The translations under genes and the position numbers were made by a program. The notes below the pieces were generated by a model. The model was not told where the DNA came from, ran no database searches, and saw only the letters and a program-made list of their open reading frames with translations. Shown here one piece after another: positions 25,357-34,754 of a stretch of DNA of 64,000 bases (its first letter is position 1; each line of letters begins with the position of its first letter). The stretch comes from JAUMBM01 sp964441755 (lineage in GTDB: Bacteria > Bacteroidota > Bacteroidia > Chitinophagales > Saprospiraceae). The DNA is taken from contig CAYTVG010000012.1 in the NCBI GenBank assembly GCA_964441755.1, forward strand, positions 1 to 64,000, given 5' to 3'.

Positions 25357-26919
25357 ATGAAAATCAATTGGAATCTTTTCGTCAAGAGCTTTCTAACCGG
25401 GGTACTGATTGTCACCATGTTTGGTGCATGTACCGACGATTTTGAAGAGCTCAACGTTGATCAGACAAAACTGTCGACACTGGGAAGTAATGAGTACCCC
25501 TTCCTTTTTAGTAAGGCGCAGTCCTCAGCTTCCTATGCTTTCTGGCGCTATCAGGTAGCACAGAACCTTTTCTCAGACTTATATGCGCAGTACTTTGCTA
25601 CAACAGCTTCGTACTTCCCATCAGACCGGAACGTGATTCGCATGGACTGGATGCAGTGGCACTGGCGTCCGATTTATACCGACTGCGTACCCCAGCTTAA
25701 GGTATTGCTTGAGGAGCTGGATCCCGGCACGCCTGAGCATGCGCTGGCCAGCATCATGTGGGTATATGCTTTCCACCGACTGACGGACTACTACGGTCCT
25801 ATACCTTACTTCCAGGCAGGAGAGCCGTTGGCATCTGTTCCGTATGATTCTCAGGAGGCCATCTACAATGACTTCTTCGCTCGTCTTTCTTCAGCAGTAA
25901 CCGTGCTGCAGGCGAATACCGATAAGTCTCCTTATGGTTCTTATGACCTGATGTATGGCGGCAACGTCAACAAGTGGATTAAGTTTGCCAACAGTCTGCG
26001 CCTGCGCCTGGCGATGCGCGTTTCAGCGGCAGATGCTGCCAAAGCGAAGACAGAAGCAGAAGCGGCTGTTGCCAGTGGTGTCATTACGGATGTTGCTGAC
26101 GACGCTACCATGTTCAAGACAGAGAACGGTGGTGATGTCAACGGCTTGTCCGGTATCTCTGTGTGGAACGAATTCCGCATGAGTGCTGCTATGGAGTCTG
26201 TACTGAAGGGCTACAACGACCCACGTATGTCAATCTATTTCCAGCCGGCTTCTGCCAATGGTGAATTCCACGGCTTGCGCAACGGTCTGACGCCTGCGCA
26301 GTTGGGCGAAGCCATCAACACCAGCAATTTCAATTCTAATGTGGGTACTCGCTGGGTAACCGGCTCAGGTGCTGCCTGGGCACGGGTAGGCGAAACCCGC
26401 CAGAATATGCTGCATGCTGCAGAGGTGTATTTCATCCGTGCGGAGGGTGCACTGAAAGGCTGGAATATGGGTGGTTCTGCCGAGGAAATGTACAACAGAG
26501 GTATTGAAGCATCTATGAAGCAGTGGGGCATTGCAGATGCTGCTGCTATTGCTGCATATCAAAACTCAACCGCTACACCGGTGGCGCCTGGTGACTTCCT
26601 CAACTCGCCACCGCTCAACAATGCACCTATCAAGTGGAGTGCTGACCAGAATACACAGCTGGTACAGATTGCTACGCAAAAGTGGCTTGCACTGTACCCG
26701 GATGGCATGGAAGCATGGGCCGATATGCGGAGGGCTAAGCGTCCGGTTCTCTACCCGGTTGCTAACTCCGACAATGGCGATATTCCTGCAGGGGAGCGCC
26801 CTCGCCGTATTCCGTTCATCGATTACGAGAAAAATACCAATGGCGAAGAAGTGACTAAGGCTGCTGCACTGCTCGGTGGTCCTGACAAGGCTACAACGCC
26901 GCTTTGGTGGGATAAGTAA
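25357..26919 (+). CDS. SusD/RagB family nutrient-binding outer membrane lipoprotein
   Basis: The 520-residue surface lipoprotein has lipobox MFGAC (Cys25). Helical TPR-like regions and LTDYYGPIPYFQAG, followed by YDSQEAIYNDFFARL, are typical of the SusD-like_2 branch (PF12771). The C-terminal part carries AEVYFIRAEGAL and LYPDGMEAWADMRRAKRP. It binds the ligand at the cell surface and closes over SusC. It is the second gene of the susCD operon, followed by a strong terminator at 26939-26976. Confidence 0.95.
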   Translation: MKINWNLFVKSFLTGVLIVTMFGACTDDFEELNVDQTKLSTLGSNEYPFLFSKAQSSASYAFWRYQVAQNLFSDLYAQYFATTASYFPSDRNVIRMDWMQWHWRPIYTDCVPQLKVLLEELDPGTPEHALASIMWVYAFHRLTDYYGPIPYFQAGEPLASVPYDSQEAIYNDFFARLSSAVTVLQANTDKSPYGSYDLMYGGNVNKWIKFANSLRLRLAMRVSAADAAKAKTEAEAAVASGVITDVADDATMFKTENGGDVNGLSGISVWNEFRMSAAMESVLKGYNDPRMSIYFQPASANGEFHGLRNGLTPAQLGEAINTSNFNSNVGTRWVTGSGAAWARVGETRQNMLHAAEVYFIRAEGALKGWNMGGSAEEMYNRGIEASMKQWGIADAAAIAAYQNSTATPVAPGDFLNSPPLNNAPIKWSADQNTQLVQIATQKWLALYPDGMEAWADMRRAKRPVLYPVANSDNGDIPAGERPRRIPFIDYEKNTNGEEVTKAAALLGGPDKATTPLWWDK

Positions 26920-26938
26920 TTGAATTGTTTCAGCCAAA

Positions 26939-26976
26939 TGTTGGTATCGCGCACATGCGCGGTACCAACATTTTTT
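26939..26976 (+). terminator. Intrinsic terminator after susD
   Basis: The 14-nt arms (26939-26952 and 26957-26970) form a continuous stem with one G-U pair and the loop ACAT, followed by six T (26971-26976). Only 11 nt separate the T-tract from the ATG of the next same-strand gene, so it would partly separate susCD from the VCBS lipoprotein gene. Confidence 0.85.
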
Positions 26977-26987
26977 AATTTTACCAC

Positions 26988-29900
26988 ATGCGTAGGGGTT
27001 TTTGGGTGCTCTCCCTGCTTGTCCTGCTCCTGTCTGCCGGGGGCTGTGGGCGCGTACAATCCGACACGCTGTTCGGCGAGCTGTCAGTCCGACAGACAGG
27101 AATAGACTTCATTAATACACTGCAGGAGTCTCCGGATTTCAACGTACTCAAGTACGGCTATTTTTTTAACGGTGGGGGTGTAGCTGCCGGCGATTTCAAC
27201 AATGACGGCTGGCAAGATTTGTTTTTCACGGGCAATCTGGTGGCCAACAAACTCTACCTGAACAAGGGAAATGGAGAATTGGCCTTCGAAGATGTGTCAG
27301 ATAAAGCGGGCATTGCAGCAGCCGATGGCTGGAATACGGGTGTAAGCCTGGTGGACATCAACAACGACGGCTGGCTCGATATCTATGTATGTCGGTCTGC
27401 AGCACTCAGCGCCCGGCTTCGCCGCAACCTCCTTTTCATCAATGATGGCAAGGGACATTTTACCGAACAGGCCGCCGCCTACGGCCTCGATGATTCGGCT
27501 TATTCTACCCAGGCAGTCTTTTTTGATTATGATAAGGACGGGGATCTCGACTGTTTTATTCTCAATCATTCTGTGCAGGAATATGCCGGCTTTGGCTCTG
27601 CCCTGCCACAGATGAAAACGACCCAAAATCCCGACTACGCTTCCAAACTCATGCGCAATGAGGGGGGGAAATTTACAGATGTTACTGCTGAGGCAGGCCT
27701 TATTGCCAATGTGCTCAGCTTTGGACTGGGGGTGGCTGCCAGCGATTTTAACAGCGACGGCTGGCCGGATCTCTACATTTCCAATGATTATAATGAGGAG
27801 GACTACCTCTACCTCAACCAGGGCGACGGAAGTTTCAGCGAACAGATGCGCGCAACTATGGGCCATGTTTCGCTTTTCTCTATGGGCTCCGACGCGGCAG
27901 ATATCAACAACGACGGCTGGACAGATCTGGTGACCCTCGATATGCTGCCTGCATCGAATGAGCGTATCAAGATGACCTCGGGCGATGACAATTTTCAGAA
28001 ATATACTGCCTTGGTCAACAACGGATTCTATTACCAGTCGATGCGCAATATGCTGCAGCTGAATATAGGCAATGCCGGGCAAAATGAGCAGGCTGTTGCT
28101 TTGCCGCTCTTTGCGGAGATAGGACAGCAGGCAGGGATTTCCAACACCGACTGGTCCTGGGCAACCCTTTGTGCTGACCTCGACCTAGACACCCACAAAG
28201 ACATTTTTATTACCAATGGCTACGCACGCGATTACACCAACATGGAGTTTCTCAATTACACCATGGATGTGCAGTTAAAGTCGCAGCGCTCCGGTAAGGC
28301 GGCTGATCCCATGGAGATTATCGCCCAAATGCCGGCTATTCATACACCTAATTACGCTTTTCAAAATACAGGTTCAGCTGCCTTTACCGACAAAACACGC
28401 GACTGGGGCTTTGACAGGCCCTCCATGTCCAATGGGTTAGTGATGGCTGATTTCGATCGAGACGGCGATCTCGATCTGGTCATTAATAACGTCAATGAAG
28501 CAGCAGCTGTATATCAAAATTGGTCGGAAACACTTAACAGCCACAAGAGCATCACGGTTGATCTGAGCCGCACCAACCCGGCCCGCGCTATTGGTGCCAA
28601 GGTGTGGGTATTTGCAGGGGGTAGCCGCCAATTGCAGGAATTTTATCCGGTCAGGGGCTACCAGTCTTGTATGTATTCTCCCCTCGTTTTCGGGCTTGGG
28701 GGTGCCACACAGGCCGATTCTGTGGTGGTTGAGTGGACGGACGGGCGTCGTTTCGCCAGCCGCAATGTAAGGGCTTCCACCACCATTGAAGCTGTCTATG
28801 AGCCGGCTACAGCTGTAACACCAATCATCAGGCCTGTCAATAGCCTGTATCCGGGCGTCACCCAGCGGATAATTCCCTTCCGCCATCAGGAGGACTTACA
28901 GAACGATTTCAGTTTGCAGCCGCTGCTGCCCTTCATGCTTTCTTTTCAGGGACCACGGATGGCTTTGCGAAGCACGGCTGCTACCGGAGAGGTTTACTTT
29001 TGCGGTGCCGCCGGTCAGGCTTCTCAGCTGTATCGCATGACCGCGGATGGTGGTTTGCAGGCATTGCTGCAGCCTGCGTTCGCTGCGGATGCAGCCTATG
29101 AAGATGCTGATGCCGTTTTTGCTGACGTTGATGGCGATGGCGATGACGATTTGCTGGTGGCTTCAGCAGGCTACCACTTGCCTGTCGGCTCACCTCTGCT
29201 CAGGCCAAGGCTTTACCGCAATGACAATGGGCGCTTTCAGCCGGTAGCGGATGCTTTTCCGGCCGGGCTGACGCTGGCCGCCTCAACTATCGTGGTATTG
29301 GATGCGGATCAGGACGGCGATCAGGATGTATTCGTCGGAGCCCTGGTACAGCCACAAAATTTCCCCTTGCCTGCCAGTTCGCAGCTGTTGCTCAACGATG
29401 GCCGGGGGCGATTCAGTCCGGGGGCTTCACTGCCGCTGGGTATGGTGACAGATGCGCTGGCAACAGATATGGACAGCGACGGTGATACAGATCTGCTCGT
29501 CAGCCGTTTGTTTGGCAGCATCGCCTGGATCCCCAATGAAGGCGGCAAATGGGATGTCGCGGAAGCGCGAGCAGTAAGCGAAACAGGTATTTGGTTGCAC
29601 CTTTCTGAGTTGGCATCCCCAAATGGCAAAGAATTTATTGCGGGGAATCTTGGCCTCAACAACCAGTTGGCTGCGGTGACGGATGCCGGACTGGGGCTCT
29701 ACGATGCACCCTTTTTGGGTGCCAATAAAGTCATTCCGGTGCTTTCTTTTTTCCAGCAAGGGAAAGAATATCCCTTTCCGGCGCGGGATGAATTGCTGAG
29801 TGCCATGCCGGTCCTCAAGAAGAATTTCACCAACTACACCACTTTTTCCACCGCCACGGTACAGGATATATTAGGCGATGCACTGAATAAAGCCAACCAT

Positions 29901-30269
29901 CAAACAGCCAGTGAGTTGCAAAGTATCCATATACGTTTTAACAAAGACAAGCCAGTGTCGGTACCACTGCCGGCATGGGCGCAATATGCGCCCTTGCTGG
30001 CAAGCAGTGCGGCTGATATCAACGGCGATGGCTTCACGGATGTCATCGTGGGCGGCAATATAACGCATACGCGCGTGCGCATCGGCAAAATGGATGCCTC
30101 CTACGGACAAGTCCTGCTCAATGACGGGCAGGGAGGCTGGCAGTATGGCGGGCACCTAAATATTCGGGGCGATATACGGTCAATGATGTATGTCCCTTCG
30201 AGCAGGAGCGTGTTGGTAGGCATCAACAATGGCGAAGCAGTTCGCTGCATTTTTGCTGTAAATCAATAG
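26988..30269 (+). CDS. VCBS/FG-GAP repeat lipoprotein with ASPIC/UnbV domain (CRTAC1-like)
   Basis: The 1093-residue lipoprotein has lipobox LLSAGGC (Cys20). Repeated calcium-binding FG-GAP/VCBS motifs run through it (GDFNNDGWQDLFF, DINNDGWLDIYV, DFNSDGWPDLYIS, DFDRDGDLDLVI and later DVDGDGDDDLLV, DINGDGFTDVIV), predicting one or two seven-bladed propellers. An ASPIC/UnbV-like segment lies near residues 520-600 (PARAIGAKVWVFAGGSRQLQ, then FGLGGATQADSVVVEW). Such proteins are exported and frequently lie beside SusCD pairs. The function is unknown, probably glycan or surface binding. Expression probably depends on read-through of the terminator just upstream. Confidence 0.92.
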   Translation: MRRGFWVLSLLVLLLSAGGCGRVQSDTLFGELSVRQTGIDFINTLQESPDFNVLKYGYFFNGGGVAAGDFNNDGWQDLFFTGNLVANKLYLNKGNGELAFEDVSDKAGIAAADGWNTGVSLVDINNDGWLDIYVCRSAALSARLRRNLLFINDGKGHFTEQAAAYGLDDSAYSTQAVFFDYDKDGDLDCFILNHSVQEYAGFGSALPQMKTTQNPDYASKLMRNEGGKFTDVTAEAGLIANVLSFGLGVAASDFNSDGWPDLYISNDYNEEDYLYLNQGDGSFSEQMRATMGHVSLFSMGSDAADINNDGWTDLVTLDMLPASNERIKMTSGDDNFQKYTALVNNGFYYQSMRNMLQLNIGNAGQNEQAVALPLFAEIGQQAGISNTDWSWATLCADLDLDTHKDIFITNGYARDYTNMEFLNYTMDVQLKSQRSGKAADPMEIIAQMPAIHTPNYAFQNTGSAAFTDKTRDWGFDRPSMSNGLVMADFDRDGDLDLVINNVNEAAAVYQNWSETLNSHKSITVDLSRTNPARAIGAKVWVFAGGSRQLQEFYPVRGYQSCMYSPLVFGLGGATQADSVVVEWTDGRRFASRNVRASTTIEAVYEPATAVTPIIRPVNSLYPGVTQRIIPFRHQEDLQNDFSLQPLLPFMLSFQGPRMALRSTAATGEVYFCGAAGQASQLYRMTADGGLQALLQPAFAADAAYEDADAVFADVDGDGDDDLLVASAGYHLPVGSPLLRPRLYRNDNGRFQPVADAFPAGLTLAASTIVVLDADQDGDQDVFVGALVQPQNFPLPASSQLLLNDGRGRFSPGASLPLGMVTDALATDMDSDGDTDLLVSRLFGSIAWIPNEGGKWDVAEARAVSETGIWLHLSELASPNGKEFIAGNLGLNNQLAAVTDAGLGLYDAPFLGANKVIPVLSFFQQGKEYPFPARDELLSAMPVLKKNFTNYTTFSTATVQDILGDALNKANHQTASELQSIHIRFNKDKPVSVPLPAWAQYAPLLASSAADINGDGFTDVIVGGNITHTRVRIGKMDASYGQVLLNDGQGGWQYGGHLNIRGDIRSMMYVPSSRSVLVGINNGEAVRCIFAVNQ

Positions 30270-30282
30270 CAGGCAGTACTGT

Positions 30283-30334
30283 ATAACAAAGCCGCCCGGC
30301 TGATGCTTAAAAAGCAGCCGGGCGGCTTTGTTAT
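30283..30334. terminator. Bidirectional terminator between the VCBS and PspC genes
   Basis: A perfect 20-bp stem (30283-30302 with 30315-30334) and a 12-nt loop, with A/T-rich outer arms ATAACAAA/TTTGTTAT. It serves two convergent genes. The inner arm GCCGCCCGGC shares the GCCGCC core seen in other palindromes of this window. Confidence 0.8.
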
Positions 30335-30345
30335 GTAAAAAAATA

Positions 30346-30373
30346 CTCTTTGGCGGATGATGCCGCCAAAGAG
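30346..30373. repeat. Second hairpin between the VCBS and PspC genes
   Basis: CTCTTTGGCGG (30346-30356) and CCGCCAAAGAG (30363-30373) form a perfect 11-bp stem with loop ATGATG. It is the GGCGG/CCGCC palindrome type and lies 26 nt before the PspC stop. It may act as a terminator for the minus-strand transcript. Confidence 0.6.
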
Positions 30374-30399
30374 CGTTATATGCGACAAAAATGCTTGCT

Positions 30400-31944
30400 T
30401 TATTGGGCTTCGAGGCCCAGCGGAGTCATCAACCAGGTATTTCGCGCGGGATCGTTGAAAGAGTAGGAGACATTGTCGGCAATATCAACCGAGGTGACCA
30501 TTTCTTTGACTTCATCGGAGAAGTGTAGTACGGCACCTTCCGGAACATAGAGTTCATAGACAACTTCTTGTGCGCGCCATTTATCCCCGCGTTTTACAAC
30601 AGCGCTGCCGGGAAACTCCAGCCGATTGTCCCCCGTCTGTACTTTTCCACGTGTCAGCTGCAGGGCCCGATCGGCATCGGCCTTACTCCCTCCCCGGGCA
30701 TAGGTCTTTTCTACCAGCTTCCATTGCTGATCGCTGCTCAGGTAAATCCGCAGGGAGGCATTGCTCCACTGAAGTTCTTCTTTACTGACAGCCAGTTTGT
30801 AAAAAGGACCAGAATCTCCCTCCGGAAAGGCCGTGGATGAGATCTCAACAGGCCCCTGCGTCAGGCTGCTGAGCGAATAACTAGTCTCCCCGCGAGCACT
30901 GCTGCGGAACTCGTCGGACAGTATGGCAACGGAAATGATCAGCATGCCCAAACTGACCGACCACAGCAGGCTCATGCCTAATGACCACTTGGCGCTTACC
31001 TTAGTCCCGAAAGCCATGCGGGCCAAGCCCAGCGCCAGCCCGATTAAGGGAATACCCACAACCAGTAGCAGTGAAAAAGTACCCATGGCAGTCAGCATTT
31101 CCTGTCCCGGGAAAATAAAGCTCAGGTAGGGGTATCCATAGACCAGACTACCAATCATTGAAAACCACAGGATGGCAAAAACAAGCAGGATGATAATGAC
31201 CAGAAACCGGCTTAGTCCTATGAAAAAACCACTCACCCACGACAAGCCAATGCCCAGCGCAGAGGTAGCTGCCCGTACGCCGGAGCGCAGACCCGCTTCG
31301 AAGCGGTCAGCATTGGGTGTACCACCCGTATAAGTCTTGTTCATGTCAGACATTTGCCGTGACAGCTTTTCAAATTCTTCCTTGGCCACCCGGCTCAGGT
31401 TGGAGACATTGATCGGCTCCCCGCGCATCGCCAGCCGGTCGGCAGAAGTCTTAGCCTCCGGCATCACTGCCCAAAGGATAATGTACAAAGGCAAACCAAA
31501 ACCGCCCCACATGACGAAGATAACAAACAGAATGCGCACCCATACAGGGTCACTAATCCCAAAATAAGCCGAGATACCGCTGCTGACACCTGCAATAACC
31601 TTGTTGTCGGGGTCGCGGAACAAGCGCTTGCCTGTTTTTAAGAGAGGCTCTTCCGTTGTAGAAGTAGACTGAGCATCACTGGCCTCAGCCCCGAAGTCCT
31701 CCGGCCGGCCCATAACAGCAATGGCTTCAAGCACGTCCTGCCGATTGACGATGATACGGGTTCCCAGGCTTTCCCGGAATAGCTCCGCAATACGGGCTTC
31801 TATGTCTGCGATGATCTCTGCAGCGCCTTCCGTCTGGCTAAAGTGGCGGTGCAGCGTTTGTAAGTAAGCGGACAAGTGCTCATAGGCTTCTTCATCCATG
31901 GTGAAAGGAATACCGCCTAAATTAATGTGCACGACCTTATTCAT
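30400..31944 (-). CDS. PspC domain-containing membrane protein
   Basis: The 514-residue protein begins with a small cytoplasmic domain (residues 1-90; HINLGGIPFTMDEEAYEHL). The PspC domain follows at about 105-165 (RLFRDPDNKVIAGVSSGISAYFGI, then WGGFGLPLYIILWAVMP). After a linker, several further membrane helices lie at ~235-350, and the soluble C-terminal domain (~380-514) is probably outside the cytoplasm. PspC proteins sense or respond to envelope stress. The start overlaps the PadR stop by 4 nt (ATGA), so the regulator and this protein form one operon, a common pairing in Bacteroidota. Confidence 0.9.
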   Translation of the reverse strand: MNKVVHINLGGIPFTMDEEAYEHLSAYLQTLHRHFSQTEGAAEIIADIEARIAELFRESLGTRIIVNRQDVLEAIAVMGRPEDFGAEASDAQSTSTTEEPLLKTGKRLFRDPDNKVIAGVSSGISAYFGISDPVWVRILFVIFVMWGGFGLPLYIILWAVMPEAKTSADRLAMRGEPINVSNLSRVAKEEFEKLSRQMSDMNKTYTGGTPNADRFEAGLRSGVRAATSALGIGLSWVSGFFIGLSRFLVIIILLVFAILWFSMIGSLVYGYPYLSFIFPGQEMLTAMGTFSLLLVVGIPLIGLALGLARMAFGTKVSAKWSLGMSLLWSVSLGMLIISVAILSDEFRSSARGETSYSLSSLTQGPVEISSTAFPEGDSGPFYKLAVSKEELQWSNASLRIYLSSDQQWKLVEKTYARGGSKADADRALQLTRGKVQTGDNRLEFPGSAVVKRGDKWRAQEVVYELYVPEGAVLHFSDEVKEMVTSVDIADNVSYSFNDPARNTWLMTPLGLEAQ

Positions 31945-32309
31945 GATTCAGCTGGTTGTTGTTGTGTGTTGTTGTTGTTGGTAGCTCGGCCTACGGCCGC
32001 TGTCAGTTCCGTCCAGGTCTCTATCAGGCCTGCCAGTAATTCATGGCCGCCCGGTGTCAACGTGTAGTACTTGCGCGGAGGCCCCTGGCTGCTTTCCCGC
32101 CAGGTATAGGCCAGGATTTCTGCGTTCTTAAGCCGGGTAAGTAAAGGATATAATGTGCCTTCCACGACATCTATCCTGCTGAGCGACAGCCGGTCGCGAA
32201 TATCGGGAGGGTAGACCTCCCCCGCTTCGGCTATGATGCTCAGAATACACAGCTCCAACACGCCTCGGCGCATTTGCGTTCTTGTGTTTTCTAAATGTTC
32301 GTTTTTCAT
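31941..32309 (-). CDS. PadR family transcriptional regulator
   Basis: The 122-residue winged-helix protein shows MRRGVLELCILSIIAEAGEVYPPDI, LSRIDVVEGTLYPLLTRLKNAEIL, then the wing GPPRKYYTLTPGGHELL, all as in PadR. It probably represses its own operon with the PspC gene. The poly-Asn/Gln tail (NNNNTQQQPAES) is encoded by a tract of short GTT repeats at 31958-31980. The ATG at 32309 was chosen; an upstream in-frame start lies within the promoter. Confidence 0.92.
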   Translation of the reverse strand: MKNEHLENTRTQMRRGVLELCILSIIAEAGEVYPPDIRDRLSLSRIDVVEGTLYPLLTRLKNAEILAYTWRESSQGPPRKYYTLTPGGHELLAGLIETWTELTAAVGRATNNNNTQQQPAES

Positions 32310-32313
32310 ACCA

Positions 32314-32356
32314 CAAATATAGGGTGAAATCAAGTACTATGCAACACAAGGTACTA
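32314..32356 (-). promoter_or_regulatory. PadR-PspC promoter overlapped by a direct repeat
   Basis: On the minus strand TTG (32342-32344) and TATATTTG (32314-32321) are 20 nt apart, an exact Bacteroidota promoter just upstream of the PadR ATG. The hexamer TAGTAC occurs twice in the same orientation, 17 nt apart (32334-32339 and 32351-32356), flanking the -33 element. This fits a PadR autorepression site, though the family usually binds inverted half-sites. The remaining bases to 32619, upstream of recQ, show no gene. Confidence 0.6.
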
Positions 32357-32619
32357 GCCTTTGCCTTGATCTATGGATGAAAATGCAGGATTTATCGACG
32401 AATGGCTTTAAGGAGTGTTCTAAATACATACAGCATGTCTGCCGTAGGGCATGATACATTGGCGAAATCTCCGGTATTGCCTGTAAGGCTGTACACGAGA
32501 CCTTGCGACGCACAGCACAAAACAGCCTTCAGTTCAAGTCGGGCCACAAATAGTTGAACGGTTCTTTCGATAAGTGTGAGCAATCAGTTACATTCGCACA
32601 GCTTAACAGGAGACATGGC

Positions 32620-34749
32620 ATGGACATAGCAAAAGCCCGGCAAGCGCTCAAGCAGTTTTTCGGTTACGATCATTTCAGACCTATGCAGGCTGATATCATC
32701 AGCGCCTTGTACGAAGGGCAGGATGCGCTGGTACTGATGCCTACCGGTGGCGGCAAATCCATCTGTTTCCAGATTCCTGCGGTCACACTACCGGGGACAG
32801 CGGTGGTCGTATCCCCTTTGATAGCGCTGATGAAGGATCAGGTAGAGGGGCTGCAGGCTGCGGGCCTGCGCGCAGCTTTTCTCAACAGTTCCCTTGACAG
32901 CAAAGCCCAATTGGCCGTTGAGGATGCCTTTTTCAGGGGGGAATTGAAATTGCTGTATGTCTCGCCCGAAAAGATTGTTTCCGGCAACTTTATACCCTTG
33001 CTGCAGCGGGCACAGATTTCGCTGTTTGCCGTTGATGAAGCGCACTGTATTTCTGCCTGGGGCCACGATTTTCGGCCGGAATACACCCAGCTGGCTTTCC
33101 TGAAAAAACTTTTTCCACAGATACCCATCGTTGCGCTGACGGCTACCGCTGACCGGCTCACCCGCCAGGATATCATCCGGCAATTGGACCTGAACAATCC
33201 GGCAACTTTCATTTCATCGTTTGATCGCCCGAATATCCAGCTCGAGGTGCGCCCCGGGCAAGGGCGTCGGGAGCAGATTATCCAGTTTTTGAAGCGCCAT
33301 CCCCGGCAGTCGGGTATTATTTACTGCCTGAGCCGCAAAAGCACGGAGGAGTTGTCGGCCAAGCTCAGGGAGGCGGGCTTTACAGCCGCCGCCTACCACG
33401 CTGCGCTGCCGGATGCCGAGCGCGCCCGCGTGCAGGAGGCTTTTATCAATGACAACATCCCCATCATCTGTGCGACCATCGCTTTTGGCATGGGAATCGA
33501 TAAGAGCAACGTCCGCTGGGTAATCCACTACAATCTGCCCAAAAACATCGAGGGATACTACCAGGAAATCGGGCGTGCCGGCCGCGACGGCACGGCTGCC
33601 CAGGCCATCCTTTTTCACAGCTATCAGGATGTGATGACGCTCACCGACATCATCACCGAGAACGGGGGTGCCAATGCTGAGGTGCAGCTTGGCAAGCTGG
33701 AGCGCATGCGGCAGTATGCCGATGCGCTGAGCTGCCGCCGCCGCATTCTGCTCAATTATTTCAACGAAAACCTTACGGAAAACTGCGGCAACTGCGATAT
33801 CTGCAAAAATCCGCCCCAGTCTTTCGATGGCACCATCGTTGCTCAAAAGGCACTGTCGGCAGTCTATCGCCTGCGCGAAGGGGTAGGGATGAATATGTTG
33901 ATCGATGTGCTGCGGGGCTCCGCCCGCCGCGAGCTCACCGAGCGCGGCTATGACAAAATCAAAACCTACGGGCAGGGGCGCGATTTTTCGCAGCATGAGT
34001 GGCAAAATTATCTGCTCCAGCTGATTGACCTGGGATTTTTGCAGCTGGCAGCGGAGCGGCAGGGCGTGCTGCAGCTTACGCCTGCCAGCGAGCGGGTTTT
34101 GTTTGGCGGGGAAAAAGTACAACTTGTGCGGCTCGCTACGCTGCGCGAGCGGCAGCAGGCGGAGCGGGAAAAAGCCAAAGTGGCAGCGCCGCGCGAGCGC
34201 GTACGCGATGAACTGTTTGAGCGGCTGCGGCAGCTGCGCCGCCAACTGGCGCTCAGCCAGGGGGTGCCTCCCTACATCATTTTTAGCGATGCTACCCTGG
34301 AGGAAATGGCCGCGCAGCGGCCGCAGTCGTTGGAAGAAATGCGGTATATCAGCGGGGTGGGGGAGAAAAAACTCGGACAGTACGGGGAGGCTTTTCTGGA
34401 TGTCATCGTAGGTACTTCCACACCGCCGCCCGGTCGCCCGGCGGCAGCCGGCGATTCTGTATACGCGCTTTTTCAACAGCAAGGACTTAGCGCCGCGACC
34501 ATCGCGCGCGAAAAGGAGATGCCACTCAACAGGGTGTACACACAACTGACGGTAGCACTGCAGACAGGCCGTCCCCTGGACGTCGGCCGGCTTATGCCCC
34601 TGGATACCATCGAAAAAGTCAAATTGGCAACCCGCTATCTGCAGCGCGATTTCAGTGTGGAAGATTTGTATGAGTATTTTGATGGCCAGATCGAAAAGTA
34701 TCAGCTACAACTGGCGATGGCATACCTGCAGCGAAAGACAGGGGAATAG
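32620..34749 (+). CDS. recQ: ATP-dependent DNA helicase RecQ
   Basis: The 709-residue helicase has Walker A PTGGGKS (near residue 43), the DEAH box (AVDEAHCISAWGHDFRPEY), motif VI (QEIGRAGRDG), the RecQ zinc site (CRRRILLNYF...ENCGNCDIC), an RQC winged-helix region, an HRDC domain (near 530-605) and a C-terminal HTH_40-like domain (GLSAATIAREKEMPLNRVY). RecQ unwinds DNA 3' to 5' in recombination and fork repair. The start is ATG 32620, preceded by AGGAGA at 32608-32613, which supports it over a frame open from 32554. Confidence 0.97.
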   Translation: MDIAKARQALKQFFGYDHFRPMQADIISALYEGQDALVLMPTGGGKSICFQIPAVTLPGTAVVVSPLIALMKDQVEGLQAAGLRAAFLNSSLDSKAQLAVEDAFFRGELKLLYVSPEKIVSGNFIPLLQRAQISLFAVDEAHCISAWGHDFRPEYTQLAFLKKLFPQIPIVALTATADRLTRQDIIRQLDLNNPATFISSFDRPNIQLEVRPGQGRREQIIQFLKRHPRQSGIIYCLSRKSTEELSAKLREAGFTAAAYHAALPDAERARVQEAFINDNIPIICATIAFGMGIDKSNVRWVIHYNLPKNIEGYYQEIGRAGRDGTAAQAILFHSYQDVMTLTDIITENGGANAEVQLGKLERMRQYADALSCRRRILLNYFNENLTENCGNCDICKNPPQSFDGTIVAQKALSAVYRLREGVGMNMLIDVLRGSARRELTERGYDKIKTYGQGRDFSQHEWQNYLLQLIDLGFLQLAAERQGVLQLTPASERVLFGGEKVQLVRLATLRERQQAEREKAKVAAPRERVRDELFERLRQLRRQLALSQGVPPYIIFSDATLEEMAAQRPQSLEEMRYISGVGEKKLGQYGEAFLDVIVGTSTPPPGRPAAAGDSVYALFQQQGLSAATIAREKEMPLNRVYTQLTVALQTGRPLDVGRLMPLDTIEKVKLATRYLQRDFSVEDLYEYFDGQIEKYQLQLAMAYLQRKTGE

Positions 34750-34754
34750 TGGGG

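Noticed and set aside
33214..34545. 443-codon frame antisense to recQ
   Set aside because: It overlaps a clear recQ on the other strand, has no family features, and arises from GC-rich codon structure.
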